Shown piece by piece: positions 32,919 through 46,569 of a DNA stretch of 64,000 nt. Position 1 is the stretch's first letter; every line of letters begins with the position of its first letter. The position numbers were made by a program, and so were the translations under genes. Source of the stretch: Anodontia alba (lineage: Eukaryota > Mollusca > Bivalvia > Lucinida > Lucinidae); assembly GCA_964016985.1 (NCBI GenBank), contig OZ024827.1, positions 111,962,029 to 112,026,028 of the forward strand. The letters are read 5' to 3'. The notes under the pieces were generated by a model. The model did no database searches. It worked only from the letters and a program-made list of their open reading frames with translations, and was not told where the DNA came from.

Positions 32919-34561
32919 TGTAAAAGACGTCCAGGAAGAGCCACAATCACAGAACATAGCCTACCAAAGATACCAAGAGGAAGAGCAAACAAACCAAGAC
33001 CGGCAGTACACACAGAACAAAGCAATGAAAAACAAGGCAACTAACCATCCTCCACCCCCTTTACCTCCCCTTCCCCGCCCCCAACCACACACACAACAAG
33101 GTGATTACAATGCTAGACAGGATCAACTAAACACAACAATATAACTACGGATAGGACAAAATACGAAAAAGCAACGCAGCGAGCAGCCGCATCCACACAA
33201 CGAACAAACTACATCACAATCATCATCTAAGAACGCTCGGGGTATATCAATTTTACTGGTACCAATCCTTCACCCTATGTTCAGGTGTGACAAAAATACA
33301 GAATAGGCGTTCGGCTCACATAGAGGCTCCCTAACTTAATTAGTGAATCTTCCAAAAAAACAAAAGAAACGTGTGTAAGTCAAATTAAATCACTATGAAT
33401 GATCAGGGCTCGTGGAAATTCTCCAGACTTTGGCAGCCAGAGCAAAAGAAAATCAATAGCTGAATCTCGGAGGACCCGAATAGAGACTTACATCAGGCAT
33501 CAACCATCAAATAAAATGTTTAGATCGACAACTTCATAGAGTCGGAGACCCGACCCTCGGTCGTGCAATTCAAGAGGAAAGCATAACTATCAACAATGAT
33601 TGGGTGAAAATCTAAGTTGGAAATGTACTTGACATGGATAACTAATCATACTTACCCTTAGTATCGGAACAGACACTGCTGGTATTAGTGCGGTGGTCTA
33701 AATGTTAAATATTGAATATTGTAAATGTCCTAAGATTTCGAAGTCTTTATTCCAGACGTTTGTTGTTTTGTCTAAGTTTTGCTTTTTATGCAATTGTTTC
33801 GTAAAATATCTAGTGGGATGGCAAACAGTATGAACCTTGATCGACTCTGAAGGAGCAGTCTGATCTGAGTCTTCATTGTGTGTATATGCCGTTTTATCAG
33901 AAACTTTGGTGTACTATTTTCGGACCTTTACCGCAATATAAAAGAAACCATTTGGGACTTACAAAAGCTAGTCTAACAAGTGGATTGGTTTTAAATTCGT
34001 ATGGTCTTAGGAGTAGAATTTTACTGCACATATTAATATATTAATCAATTTTAGTTTATTAAACAATTTTAGTGCTAATTAAAGAGTCTCATACTGAAAT
34101 TAATATCAGATAGAACTGGTGCAAACGGTTTAGTTGCCATCTTTCATAGTTCGTGGAAGACTGCACACTATATAATTAATAGCTTTTGTGATCTGTACCT
34201 CACTACCGCCTGCACATTGGGTAAAAGCTTTAACCAAAGGTCTTTTTTTTTTGTCGTTTCGGACCTAGGTCAGTGGCTTGGTTGAACTTTTCGGCCAAAT
34301 ATTTTGTACTGAATAGTACTTATTTATGTACGCATAGGATGGGAGGGTGAAGTGTATGGAATTGGTTAGGTGCTGTCTGCATATGGCTTGCACTTGGAAA
34401 TATTAGCGCACACTAAAAGATTAACTTGCTGCAATTTATGATCAGCACACAGCAATGTATCACTTGCAGCTTGGATATATAAGCACACAATGGAAGGTTA
34501 CCTTGCTGTAGTGCATGATGAGTATAGAACAACATATGGCTCACAGGAGGGACATATCTAG
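32919..34561 (+). repeat. post-B intron module (after B3)
   Basis: Full module without the 305-base extra segment, ending in the two ~80-base repeats. No exon recognised. Confidence 0.75.
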
Positions 34562-34662
34562 CGTTTTTATTTGTTTGTTTTGTTTGTTTGTTTGTTTGTT
34601 GTTGTTGTTGTTGTTTTTTTTTTTTGTTGTTTTTTTGTTGTTTTTTTTTTGTATTTTTCTTC
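34562..34662. repeat. T-rich tract, unit of A5
   Basis: TTTG and TTG repeats with short T runs, a different internal pattern from the neighbouring units. Confidence 0.9.
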
Positions 34663-35392
34663 GCTGATTTTTAATTTTTGGTATTTCTCTAAAATATTGT
34701 GAGCATTCCAGAAATTTGAACTAAGGAAACTTGTTGAAATTCATACCCTATCGATTTCTGCATAATTTGCAGTCATTTTTACAATGGGCGAAAAGACGAA
34801 AATAATCGATCTTTTGAAAACCAATTAATATAAAAAAAAATCGTTTTATACATATGTAGTTACAACGAAAGGTTTTATATTAAATCATGACAAATGAATG
34901 CAAATTTATTTCTTCTGTGCAAAGCACTAGTCAAAAATAACGACTTCCTTAAAAATGCCAAAAGCAGAGTAATCCAGTCGACGCTTATATTTTACGGTAT
35001 GAACTGTAACAATAATTTTATAACCTTTACCAATCTATGGACAAATTTAGCATACAACAAACTGTTGATATTTTTCTTATGTTTTCAAGAAAATAGGATT
35101 TGACATTTCATGCAAATTGTTTGCATTGGAGACAGTTTGCTTGAAACGCCAAAACCTGTCTTCTGGTAAAAGTAAGAAAATAGTTATATATGTCTCCTAC
35201 TGAAAAATTTATCCAGAGTGCTAAGCTAATTTCGTTTATTGGCTTTTTTCTATTAAAGTACCCTCCTAATGAAATATCGGTTTTCTTTGATCCTAGTTAC
35301 GGAATGAGTATGAAGTAATTTCAAACAAAATAGTTATGCTACACTTCGCATTTATTATATCACTAAGGTTGAATCTTAGTGGCTGTGGCACT

Positions 35393-35823
35393 TTAACACT
35401 TAATTAGCTAATCACAACGGCAACAGACGATACTTTGACTTTTGTGTTGTCAGGGAAAATATGGCTTGACATTTCATGTAGATCGTCTGTCAAGCAGACG
35501 ATTTCGAAAAAAATGCCCAGTCTTAGATCGCTGAAAAACAAAACTAAAGAAAATGAATGTTGTCTGTTCCAATTTTCCATGGCTGTTTGGCCCTTAAAAT
35601 GCCATGAATACCTGCATCTGAAAATGTCGTCTGTTTATGTCGTCTGCTGGATATTCTTGCAAACTTTTCAAACCTTTTTTTTTTGCATACAGGCAAACAG
35701 TGTGGACTTAGGACAGACTGCTCCTAAGGTCTGGGTCCACACTGTTTGCAAAAATGACTTTTAAAATCACAAGCAGACGACAAAGCAGACGACAATTGTT
35801 GTGACTGGCAATTTAAGTGTTAA
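35393..35823. mobile_element. inverted-repeat element upstream of exon A5
   Basis: Ends TTAACACTTAATTAG (one base changed) and ATTTAAGTGTTAA. Central hairpin with GGACTTAGGACAGACTGC in the left arm. Confidence 0.65.
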
Positions 35824-35929
35824 GGGTTACAACAAGACACTTCTTCTCTTTTCAGTCTTGCGTGTTTGTTCATTGCTCACAAGTGTAATCTCCTTTGGAA
35901 TTTCTTTCATGTTTTGAATATTTCTTCAG

Positions 35930-36094
35930 ACTGTGGAGAGCCAGCACCAGCAGTTGCTAATGGTAACTTTTATGGGAATACCTTTTATAACGGCATGGCT
36001 AATGTTACTTGTTCACATGGGTATGACGGTGATGGGCCTGCAATTTGTGGGTCAGATGGTAACTGGGCCACTGTACCTACATGCATTCCAAAAG
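35930..36094 (+). CDS. CCP exon 9 (class A, copy A5)
   Basis: Acceptor TTTCTTCAG, donor GTAAGT, 165 bases, phase 1-1. Asn17, Asn21, Ser29-His30, with private Met23 in place of Thr. It also has a silent change in Ala38. Domain landmarks intact. First exon of the second ABC unit. Confidence 0.88.
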
Positions 36095-36677
36095 GTAAGT
36101 AATATTAAAGCTAAATAAAAATTGCTCCGGAACATCTTAATGAATGGTCACTGACTGGTCCAATGCTATTTTCCATGGATTTCGCAACGTTATTATAACC
36201 ATGTATTAACTTTCACAGACAAGCTTGGTCTAAGTTTTTTGTGAAAGCTTATACTTATTATGACATTCATGTACTGATAATTCGTATAGTTTAGAGCTCA
36301 TATGTATAAGAGCATTAGAGGAATTGTTGCATTAGCATCAGCGTCGTTGGTGTCTTTGGCGTCGGCGTTGACGTCGGATCCACAAATGATTACGTCTTAA
36401 AATTAGAGATTTAACACCCCTATTATGAAAAACATTTGTTTCACGCAGATCATGATAGGGATGGTAGTATATATTGGCCAAAAGTTACATATAGAACAAC
36501 TCTTGTCCATGATTAAAGCTGAGCAACTTTGAGTTTAATGATAACGTGTGTAAAAACCTATAATTTCTAAATGTCTGAATAAGTTGATTTTGTTAAATTA
36601 TAGTCAAGTGTTTTATTCATTGGAAGTACAACGGCGTCAGTCATCTAGAGGTCAAGGTCATATATGTAAATGCTTTT

Positions 36678-37917
36678 AGCTCACCTGAGCACAAAGTGCT
36701 CAAGGTGAGCTATTGTGATTAGTCGATGTCCGTCGTCCGTCGTGCGTCGTCCGTCTTGCGGCATCAATAATTTACTTAAAAAGCCTACTACTCCAAGATG
36801 CCTAGACCGATTGACATGAAACTTGGTAAGAAGCATCGGAGTGACTTGTACAAAAAAAAATGCTAAAATCGTTTCGATTTGAAATCCAAGATGGGCGCTA
36901 TCGCGGCCATCTTGAAAATCTATTTTTCGGTTCCATTCCTGAACAAAACGGTCAATTAACTTGAAACTTGGTAGGAAGCATTGTGGTGACCAGGAAATAG
37001 CTAAAATTGATCCGATCCGAATTTCAAGTAGCGGCCATTTTGAAAAACTATTTTTCGTTTCTTCTCCTGAACCGAAGGCCAAATGGACTTGAAACTTGGT
37101 AGGAAGCATTGCGGTGACTTGTACAGGAAAATATTGCTAAAATCGTTCCAATCGGAAATCAAAGATTGCGGCCATCTTGAAAATATATTTTGGCTTAACC
37201 CAATGGCCAATTGATTTTAATCTCGATAGGAAGCAACGCAGGGAGGGGATATGGGGTGTGGGGTAGAGTTGTAGACCAAAGATAGCTAAAACGGTTCTGA
37301 TCTGAAATCAAAGATGGCCGCCGAGACGGCGGCTCAAATTTGGCCGCCCAAACGGCGGCCATCTTGAAAATCTCTGTTTCGTTTCTTCTCCTGAACCAAA
37401 GGGCCAACTGACTTGAAACTTGGTAGGAATCATTCGGAGGTTACTTGTAGATCAAAAATAGCTAAAATCGTTCCAATAGAAAATCCAAGATTGCCGCAAT
37501 AGCGGCCATCTTGAAAATTTATTTTTCGCTTCTTCTCCTGGACTAAAAGGCTAATTGACTTTAAACTTGGTAGGAAGCACCGGGATGACTTGTAGATTAA
37601 AAATAGCTAAATTGTACCAATTTGAAATCCAAAATGGCCGCCGTGGCGGCCATCTTGAAAATCTATTTTTTGCTTCTTCTCCTGCACAAAAAGGCCAATA
37701 GACTTAAATCTTGGCAGGAAGCAGCGAGGTAACTTGTGGATCAAAAATGGTTAAAATCGTTCCTGTCGGATATCCAAGATGGTTGCCTTTCATGTATATC
37801 ACAAGTACCAGTACGGGAAAAATGTTCCTTACGACAGGCACGGCCAGTGATTATTCACCCTGCGCATCCGTACCGTTCCAGAATTATCACTGAAAAAGCC
37901 ATTGATCATTTTCTATC
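36678..37917. repeat. GC-rich tandem array after A5
   Basis: Starts AGCTCACCTGAGC. One palindrome is shortened to GATTGCGGCC at about 37163. A 142-codon minus-strand reading through it is repeat DNA, not a gene. The 580 bases between exon and array hold nothing recognised. Confidence 0.85.
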
Positions 37918-38873
37918 CACAGAGTGTCACAGTAAAATTCTGGTCAGACTGTGCGGATATGCACGCTGATCTGACGCATCGTTCGGCAAACATGTTTGAG
38001 AAACACTTTACGGCAAAAATACTTGTAATTATAATATCGGATACCATGGCTCTTTTTTTCGCACGTATCCTTATATTTAAGGAGAATTGACACACTTTCA
38101 TGCAAGGCAACTTTTTCAAATTGTTTACTCCCTGCGGGAGTAAATGCTTTCCTTTTAGAGTAGATACTCTTGCCAAAATGGTGAAGTGTATTCGATTCCA
38201 CTAAATGTGCAGTTTCACTACTTGATAATATGTCTGTAAGTTGCTGCCTAAATGGCAATAGTGCAGAGTATGGTATTATGATATGTGTACTACATGTTTA
38301 TTTAAGAATGCCTTTTCAATATTAAGGGGCATTTATATACGTTTAAGGTAGATAACGCTGCTTAATGTTTTTCCTTCTTTCTACTCTTAAAGGAAGAATG
38401 TACTCCCACAGAGACAATGGGTCTACTCTAACAGGAAAGAATTTTGCTCACACAGTGCGCAAATTCTTTTCTTGTAATATAGACCTCTTTTTGCATGGGG
38501 TTGGGTATACATAAAAGCAAACAGGAAGTCACTAATGTTGATTCCATTGTACAAAATGGCAGACAACTTGCCAAATGTATCCGGTCAGCCCCTTATCGAT
38601 GAAGAAGTTAATGTTGACAGACTATAATTTCAAGATGAGAAAAGCTTTAAAGGGTTCTGGATACATTTGGGAACAAAAAATAATATTCAAGTTCCTTTTA
38701 GGGTTGACCCTTCTCGAAAAAGGCACTTTTGACAGAGTTATCCCCTGAAAGTGTATCTATTCCCCTTAGCTCTTGTCATGCTGAACCAATTAAGATGACA
38801 TGCCCACTTCAAATTTCCAGCCAATCAGATTACTTGATTTTGGTTTTTGATAGAAATTCATATATTTAACGAC

Positions 38874-38937
38874 AAACAGTGCAGATCCAGATTAGTTGGC
38901 TTCTTCAAAAACCAACTGATCTGGACCTACACTGTTT
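38874..38937. repeat. hairpin upstream of exon B4
   Basis: AAACAGTGCAGATCCAG with CTGGACCTACACTGTTT. The short ORF copy upstream is at 38556-38627. Confidence 0.8.
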
Positions 38938-39002
38938 TCTAAGACAGGGCATGTCGTGTTCAGCAAGAGAAGGGTTAAAATTATTTTAATTTATTGTTTC
39001 AG

Positions 39003-39161
39003 ACTGTGGAGATCCTGGTATTGCACATTCCATAAATCTAGGGGACACACTCTTTAATGGAGGAGCATTTTTTGCATGTGATATAGGATATGTAGGTGGC
39101 GGAGCTGCTGATTGTTTAGACACTGGTTCCTGGGGTACACTACCAACCTGTGATCCCATAG
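39003..39161 (+). CDS. CCP exon 10 (class B, copy B4)
   Basis: Acceptor TTGTTTCAG, donor GTGAGA, 159 bases, phase 1-1. Ala25 with Ile28; otherwise the class consensus. Cysteines and Trp44 intact. Confidence 0.88.
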
Positions 39162-39604
39162 GTGAGAGTTTTATGTCTGACCAAACGTGTTGTGGTTACC
39201 GCTTGATGGCTCTAAGAAATCTGTGTAACATACCGAATATGTATGTTAATTTTACTACCCTAAACTGTGACGAGACCAGTCCTGCGGTGTATGGCTACAG
39301 CTGAAATTATTCGATGTTAATCCATTTATACCTAATGGACTCTTCTGCCTTAAATCGTAGGATTAGTCATATTCAAATAAAAAGGATGTCCTGTTATTTT
39401 TAGTATTACCATGTTTTAGAAATCCCTGTATTAAATGCAAGCAGCGTAGGCCCTGATCAGACGCTCTGGGTAAACACTGTTTGTCAGTGTTCCTTTTATG
39501 GGGCGCTAGGCATAAATGGATTAATTTGCAAAAAGTGATAACTTTTGCAGCCAGCAGTTAACATTTCCAAACCTGGAGTCTACTCTTACATTTTCAGAGA
39601 AGAG

Positions 39605-39668
39605 TTCAAGTGGCCGAGCCGTTAGCGAGTCTGACTTCAGATCACGTGATCTCGGGTTCGCAAAATTG
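39605..39668 (+). repeat. tRNA-like remnant after B4
   Basis: Degraded box A/box B pair as after the other B exons. Confidence 0.5.
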
Positions 39669-41445
39669 TATAAAAGACGTCCAGGAAGAGCCACAATCAC
39701 AGAACATAGCCTACCAAAGATACCAAGAGGAAGAGCAAACAAACCAAGACAGGCAGTACACACACCACAAAGCAATGAAAAGCAAGGCAACCAACTCCCT
39801 CCCCCACCCCCTTTACCTCCCCCTCTCCGCCCACAACCACACACACAACAGTGATCACAATGCTAGACAGGATCCACTAAACATAACAATATAACTACGG
39901 ATAGGACAAAATACGAAAAAGCAACGAAGCGAGTAGCCGCATCCACAAAACGAGCAAACTACATCACAATCATCATCTAAGAACGCTCGGGGTATATCAA
40001 TTTTACTGTTACCAATCCTTCACCCTATGTTCAGGTGTGACAAAAATACAGAATAGGCGTTCGGCTCACATAGAGGCTCCCTAACTTAATTAGTGAAACG
40101 TCCAAAAAACAAAAGAAACGTGTGTAAGTCAAATTAAATCGCTGTGAAGGATCAGGGCTCGTGGCGATTATCCCAGACTTTGGCAGCCATAGCTAAAGAA
40201 AATCAGTAGCTGAATCACGGAGCACCCGAATAGAGACTTACATCAGGCATCAACCATCAAATAAAATGTTTAGATCGACAACTTTATAGAGTCGGAGACC
40301 CGACCCAGAGTCGTGCAATTCAAGAGGAAAACATAACTATCAATAATGATTGGTTGAAAATCTAAGTTGGAAATGTACTTGACATGGATAACTAATCATA
40401 ATTACCCTTAGTATCGGAACAGACACTGCTGGTATTAGCGGAGTGGTCTAAATGTTAAATATTGAATATTGTAAATGCCCTAAGATTTCGAACTCTTTAT
40501 TCCAGACGTTTGTTGATTTGTCTAAGTTTTGCTTTTTATGCAATTGTTTCGTAAAATACTTAGTGGGATGGCAAACAGTGTGAACCCTGATCGGACTCTG
40601 AAGGAGCAGTCTGATCTGAGTCTTCATTGTTCGTATATGCCGTTTTGTCAGAAACATTGGTGTACTATTTTCGGACCTTTACCGCCAAAAAAAAAAAAAA
40701 TAAAAAATAAACATTTCGGACTGACAAAAGCTGGTCTTACAAGTGGATTGGTTTTAATTTCGTATGGTCTTAGGAGTAGAATTTTACTGCACATATTAAT
40801 ATATTAATCAATTTTAGTTTCGTAGTAAAATGATTTTTGCATTTTGGCATCATGTAATTACAAATGCTCTGAATGAGCCAGCGCACGACAAAACCTACAA
40901 TAAGACCTGTGTAACCAGCAAAGACCCAGATCAGGGTCGTTTATCCCTCCTTGAATAGCCCGGAGGCTATAGAAGGCACATGCGATGCGCTGTCAGAAAA
41001 TTAAACTTACAGTTCTAGTTTGGAGCTAAAGACTAAAACCTTAAATAATAATCTTAGATAGTTTATTTAAATAATCTGACTTTAATTTGTTTATTTCTAA
41101 GGAGTTCCAAGAGAACAAAACCACATTGGTGCTAATTAAATGGTCTCATACGGGAATTAATATCAGATAGAACTGGTGCATACGGTTTAGTTGCCATCTT
41201 TCATAGTTCGTGGAAGATGGCACACTATATAATTAATAGCTTTTGAGATCTGTACCACACTACTGCCTGCATATTGGGTAAAAGCTGTAACCAAAGGATT
41301 CTTTGTCGTTTCGGACCTAGGTCAGTTGCTTGGTTGAACTTTTCGGCCAAATATTTAGTAAATAGTTCTCATTTATGGACGCATAGGATTGGAGGGTGAA
41401 ATGTATGGACTTGGTTAGGCGCTGTCTGCATATGGCTTGCACTTG
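39669..41445 (+). repeat. post-B intron module with extra segment (after B4)
   Basis: Contains the ~305-base segment specific to units with a C exon, at about 40824-41130. No exon recognised. Confidence 0.7.
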
Positions 41446-41896
41446 GAAATATAAGCGCACACTAAACGATCAACTTGCTGCAGTTTATGGTAAGCACACA
41501 ACAATGTATCACTTGCAGCTGGGAAATATAAGCACACAATGAAAGGTTACCTTGCTGTAGTGCATGATTAGCATAGAACAACATATGGCTCACAGGAGGG
41601 ACATATCTCGCGATAAAGGTTACCTTGCTACAATACATTGTAAGCACACAACAACCTATGGCCTGCAGCAGGAAATATTAGCACCTTGCTGCAGTACATG
41701 ATAAACATTCAACAACGTATGGCTTGTTGCACGGAAATATGTGCGTACGATAAAAGATTATCTAGCGGTCTGCCATGATTAGCATACAACAAGAATGTTT
41801 AGTTTGCAGCAGGGACATATTAGCAGACGATCAAAGATTATCTTGCAATAGAAAATGATAAGCATGCAACAGCTCATGGCTTGCAGCAGAAAATCA

Positions 41897-42133
41897 GGGT
41901 TGAGCGCAAGACTGTAGTAACTCAAACATATTTTTGAAACCCTTGTTTATGGGCAACTTGGAGCCCTTTGTAAACAATGCAAATTTAGGTGCCATTGCTC
42001 ATACGAGCAATGGCACCTAAATTTTTATTGTTTACAGAAAGAAATGTTGTAATCTCCATAACGCCTTCATGGTAGGGAGATTAGGTTTGGGGGAAAACAA
42101 CCATCTTACTAACGCCAGTCTTGCGCTCAACCC
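41897..42133. mobile_element. inverted-repeat MITE inside the array (C2 copy)
   Basis: Perfect 18-base terminal inverted repeats GGGTTGAGCGCAAGACTG. The hairpin at 41969-42036 has a perfect 20-base stem AAATTTAGGTGCCATTGCTC plus a further TGTAAACAAT arm. AAAAT occurs just outside both ends and may be a target duplication. Confidence 0.82.
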
Positions 42134-42364
42134 TTAAAATATTAGCAACCGACAAAAGTTTGCTACAGTTTATGATTAGCACACAATAAAGTATGGCAAT
42201 TAGCAAAGAAATATTAGCCCACGATATAAGATTACTTTTCTGCAGTATATAATTAACATACAAATCGCATGACTTGCGGCAAGGGAATATTAGCACACAA
42301 TGAAAGATAAACTTGCTGCAGTACAGTTGACTCTCTAACCTTGAAAATCTAACACCTGGTAAAA

Positions 42365-42409
42365 GATATTGTGGAAAAGAGGAGCAATTTCTCCTCTTTT
42401 CCACAATAT
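42365..42409. repeat. short palindrome in the array (C2 copy)
   Basis: ATATTGTGGAAAAGAGGAG pairs perfectly with CTCCTCTTTTCCACAATAT. Confidence 0.88.
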
Positions 42410-43051
42410 TTTTCATATCTATCCAACTGCAAGAGCCCAATTACATGTATATTTGTTAAATTTGGTTGTTCGAATTGTCTTTTCCTCAATTCTGCAAACC
42501 TGATATTTCGCGGTACTGAGATCTTGAAGTATTTCAAAGGGTCCCCTGGAATTCGAGATAACTATAGTTTACTGTATATGATTAGCAAACAACAATACAT
42601 GGCTGGCAACAGGGAATTAAAGGACACGGTAATAAATTACCTTGCTGCAATATACGATTAGCAAACAAGAACATATGACTATTAGCAGAAAAAGATCAAA
42701 ACACGACAAGATATTGCTTTGCTGCAGAAGGGACATATAAGCACACGATAAAAGATTACCTTGCTGCAATTTGTGATAAGCAAACAACAGTTGACGGCTA
42801 TCAGCAGGTAAATAATAACACACGATAGAAGATAACCTTGCTGCAGTTTATGATAAGCATATAATAACGTTTGACTTTCGGCAGAGCAGTATTTGCACAC
42901 AATAAAAATTAACTTGCTGTAAGCGTGTTTTCGTAATGAACCAAGATGTCATAAAAGTTCGTTCCCTTATAAAATTAAAAAAGGTGGATAAAACCTGCTC
43001 TGCACATCCAGTTCCGTAAAAAAAAAAAAAACACTTTTTTTGGAAAACACT

Positions 43052-43322
43052 ACGAAAACACTCCTATTAAAATGTATTGAAAATTTCACCACCAAACAAC
43101 TGAAAGTTTTCGGATAAAAATTCTGATATTTTTCATATTTCTGCTCAAAATATAAATGTGGGTACTCTTTAGAACCCCCTTGCCAAGGCGGCTCTAACGA
43201 GTACCCACAATTTATGTTTTTGAGCAGAAAAAAAAGAAAAATAACATATCCCTCTGTAAACCCCAATTTTATTATTTAAAATGGGGTTAAAGGGGGTCAA
43301 AATTATGTAAGTATGTTTTCGT
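43052..43322 (+). mobile_element. palindromic MITE left of exon C2
   Basis: ACGAAAACA to TGTTTTCGT, ending 10 bases before the C2 exon; orthologous to the C1 copy. Confidence 0.75.
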
Positions 43323-43332
43323 GATATTTTAG

Positions 43333-43506
43333 ATTGCCAGCAACCAACAATCCCACATGGATCTTTAACCAATACTAGCGTTACAGTCTACGATGGCTCT
43401 ACGACTGTTACGTGTGACGTCGGATATGAATTAGAGTCTGGAAACGGTGCAGCAACATGCTTATCTAATGGTGACTGGGACACACTTCCTACATGCAAAC
43501 CAGTGG
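43333..43506 (+). CDS. CCP exon 11 (class C, copy C2)
   Basis: Acceptor GATATTTTAG, donor GTGAGT, 174 bases, phase 1-1. Differs from C1 at Ala24 to Thr and Lys27 to Thr, the latter just before the second cysteine. The NTS sequon at 14-16 and all domain landmarks are kept. Confidence 0.88.
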
Positions 43507-43546
43507 GTGAGTTTTCGATTTATTACAGTTGTTGAAAATGAGATAA

Positions 43547-43860
43547 AAGGTCTTACACACTTCCTACACGTAACCAGTGGGCGAGTTTTTAATTAATGCC
43601 AGCTTTTGAAAAGCAGATAAGAACTGTGAGATACACTGCTTACATGCTTACCTGTGATTGAGGTTTTAACTCATTACAGTTGTTACAAACTAGGTAAAAC
43701 TGTAGGACATACTTCCTCCATGCGTATCCGTTGGCGAGGTTTTAATTAATTAAAGTTGTTGGAAACAAAATAAAATTTTTGGAGCACACTTCCTGCATCC
43801 GTCCCGATGGGCAGATTGTTTTTAATTTATTAACTTTGTTGAAAATGAGATAAAACTACA
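43547..43860 (+). repeat. tandem copies of the C exon 3' end (after C2)
   Basis: Same four relic copies as after C1, but the first relic donor is changed from GGTGAGT to GGCGAGT near 43580. Confidence 0.85.
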
Positions 43861-43947
43861 TTTACATTTATTTTTCATTTACGTCTCACTTCTATACATA
43901 CATTACATATTCAAAAATATGTATATATTACATTTTACATCCTCATC

Positions 43948-44218
43948 ACGAAAACATGACTGTGTAATTTTGACCCCCAGAAACCCCACTTTTATATAGT
44001 AAAACCGGGGTTTACAGGGGTATATATACATTATTTTTCTTATTTCTGATCAAAACATAGATTGTGGGTATTCGTTAGAACCGCCTCGGCGAGGCGGTTC
44101 TAACGAGTACCCACAATCTATGTCTTGAGCAGAAATATGAAAAATATCAGTTTTTATCTGAAAATTTTCAGTTTTTAGAGCAGATTTTTTTTACATATTT
44201 GAATAGGCATGTTTTCGT
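43948..44218 (-). mobile_element. palindromic MITE right of exon C2, opposite orientation
   Basis: ACGAAAACATG to CATGTTTTCGT with the near-perfect central palindrome at about 44063-44122. Confidence 0.8.
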
Positions 44219-44360
44219 AATGTGAACAGAACCATTCTTTAGGAATTATGAGAGACGAGCTTATATTGAAAGCAATTTGCATAAAAACAAGCACACTTAA
44301 AATTAAAAACTGTACATATCTATACAGCATTTCCTTAAATTTTGCCCAAAAGCATTATAA

Positions 44361-45777
44361 GACACAACAATATAACTACGGATAGGACAAAATACGAAAA
44401 AGCAACGCAGCCAGCAGCCGCATCCACACAACGAACAAACTACACCACAAACATCATCTTAGAACGCTCGGGGTATATCAATTTTTCTGGTACCAATCCT
44501 TCACCCTATGTTCAGGTGTGACAAAATTACAGAATAGGCGTTCGGCTCACATAGAGGCTCCATAACTTAATTAGTGAATCGTCCAAAAAACAAAAGAAAC
44601 GTGTGTAAGTCGAATTAAATAGCTATGAAGGATCAGGGCTCGTGGCAATTATCCCAGACTTTGGCAGCCAGAGCTAAAGAAAATCAGTAGCTGAATCACG
44701 GAGGACCCGAATAGAGACTTACATCAGGCATCAACCATCAAATAAAATGTTTAGATCGACAACTTCATAGAGTCGGAGACCTGACCCAGAGTCGTGCAAT
44801 TCAAGAGGAAAACATAACTATCAACAATGATTGGGTGAAAATCTAAGTTTGAAATGTACTTGACATGGATAACTAATCATAATTACCCTTAGTATCGGAA
44901 CAGACACTGCTGGTATTAGCGGAGTGGTCTAAATGTTAAATATTGAATATGGTAAATGACCTAAGATTTCGAACTCTTTGTTCCAGACGTTTGTTGTTTT
45001 GTCTAAGTTTTGCTTTTTATGTAATTCTTTCGTAAAATACTTAGTGGGATGGCAAACAGTGTGAACCTTGATCGGACTCTGAAGGAGCAGTCTGATCTGA
45101 GTCTTCATTGTGAGTATATGCCGTTTTGTCAGAAACTTTGGTATACTATTTTCGGACCTTTACCGCAATAAAAAAAGAAACCATTTGGGACTGACAAAAG
45201 CTGGTTTTAAATTCGTATGGTCTTAGGAGTAGGATTTTACTACACATATTAATATATTAATCAATTTTAGTTTATTAAACAATTTTAGTGCTAATTAAAT
45301 GGTCTCATACTGAAATTAATATCAGATAGAACTGGTGCAAACGGTTTAGTTGCCATCTTTCATAGTTCGTGGAAGATGGCACACTATATAATTAATAGCT
45401 TTTGAGATCTGTACCTCACTACCGCCTGCACATTGGGTAAAAGCTTTAACCAAAGGTTTTTTTTTTTGTCGTTTCGGACCTAGGTCAGTGGCTTGGTTGA
45501 ACTTTTCGGCCAAATATTTAGTACTGACTAGTACTTATTTATGTACGCATAGGATGGGAGGGTGAAGTGTATGGAATTGGTTAGGTGCTGTCTGCATATG
45601 GCTTGCACTTGGAAATATTAGCGCACACTAAAATATTAACTTGCTGCAATTTATGATAAGCACACAGCAATGTATCACTTGCAGCTTGGATATATAAGCA
45701 CACAATGGAAGTTTACCTTGCTGTAGTGCATGATGAGTATAGAACAACATATGGCTCACAGGAGGGACATATCTCGC
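44361..45777 (+). repeat. post-B intron module, second copy (after C2)
   Basis: Re-entry into the module after the C block. A 17-base deletion at about 45203 (AGCTGGTTTTAAATTC) is private to this copy. Confidence 0.75.
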
Positions 45778-45845
45778 GTTTTGATTTGTTTGTTTTGTTT
45801 GTTTGTTTGTTTGTTTGTTGTTGTTTTTTTTTTTTTTTTTTTTTG
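45778..45845. repeat. T-rich tract, unit of A6
   Basis: TTTG repeats followed by about 20 T. Confidence 0.9.
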
Positions 45846-46569
45846 CATTTTTCTTTGCTGATTTTTAATTTTTGGTATTTCTCTAAAATATTGTGAGCAT
45901 TCCAGAAATTTGAACTAAGGAAACTTGTTGAAATTCATACCCTATTGATTTCTGCATAATTTGCAGTCATTTTTACAATGGGCGAAAAGACGAAAATAAT
46001 CGATCTTTTAAAAACCAATTAATATAAAAGAAAATCTTTTTATACATATGTAGTTACAACGAAAGGTTTTATATTAAATCATGACAAATGAATGCAAATT
46101 TATTTCTTCTGTGCAAAGCACTAGTCAAAAACAACGACTTCCTTGAAAATCCAGTCGACGCTTATATTTTACGGTATGAACTGTAACAATAATTTTATAA
46201 CCTTTACAAATCTATGGACAAATTTAGCATACAACAAACTGTTGATATTTGTCTTATGTTTTCAAGAAAATAGGATTTGACATTTCATGCAAATTGTTTG
46301 CACTGGAGACAGTTTGCTTGAAACGCCAAAACCTGTCTTCTGGTAAAAGTAAGAAAATAGTTATATATGTCTCCTACTGAAAAATGTATCCAGAGTGCTA
46401 AGCTAATTTCGTCTATTGGCTTTTTTCTATTAAAGTACCCTCCCAATGAAATATCGGTTTTCTTTGATCCTAGTTACGGAATGAGTGTGAAGTAATTTCA
46501 AACAAAATAGTTATGCTACACTTCGCTTTTATTATATCACTAAGAATGAATCTTAGTGGCTGTGGCACT

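Larger units (their letters stand above)
41446..42920. repeat. degenerate ~80-b tandem array upstream of C2
   Basis: Same organisation as the array before C1, including both embedded palindromes. Confidence 0.8.

Noticed and set aside
36681..37109. 142-codon minus-strand ORF in the GC-rich array, with shorter relatives in every unit
   Set aside because: It is a reading of the ~120-base repeats: the protein repeats FQVxxAFGSGEETK-like pieces, lengths differ between units through frame changes, and no family is recognised.
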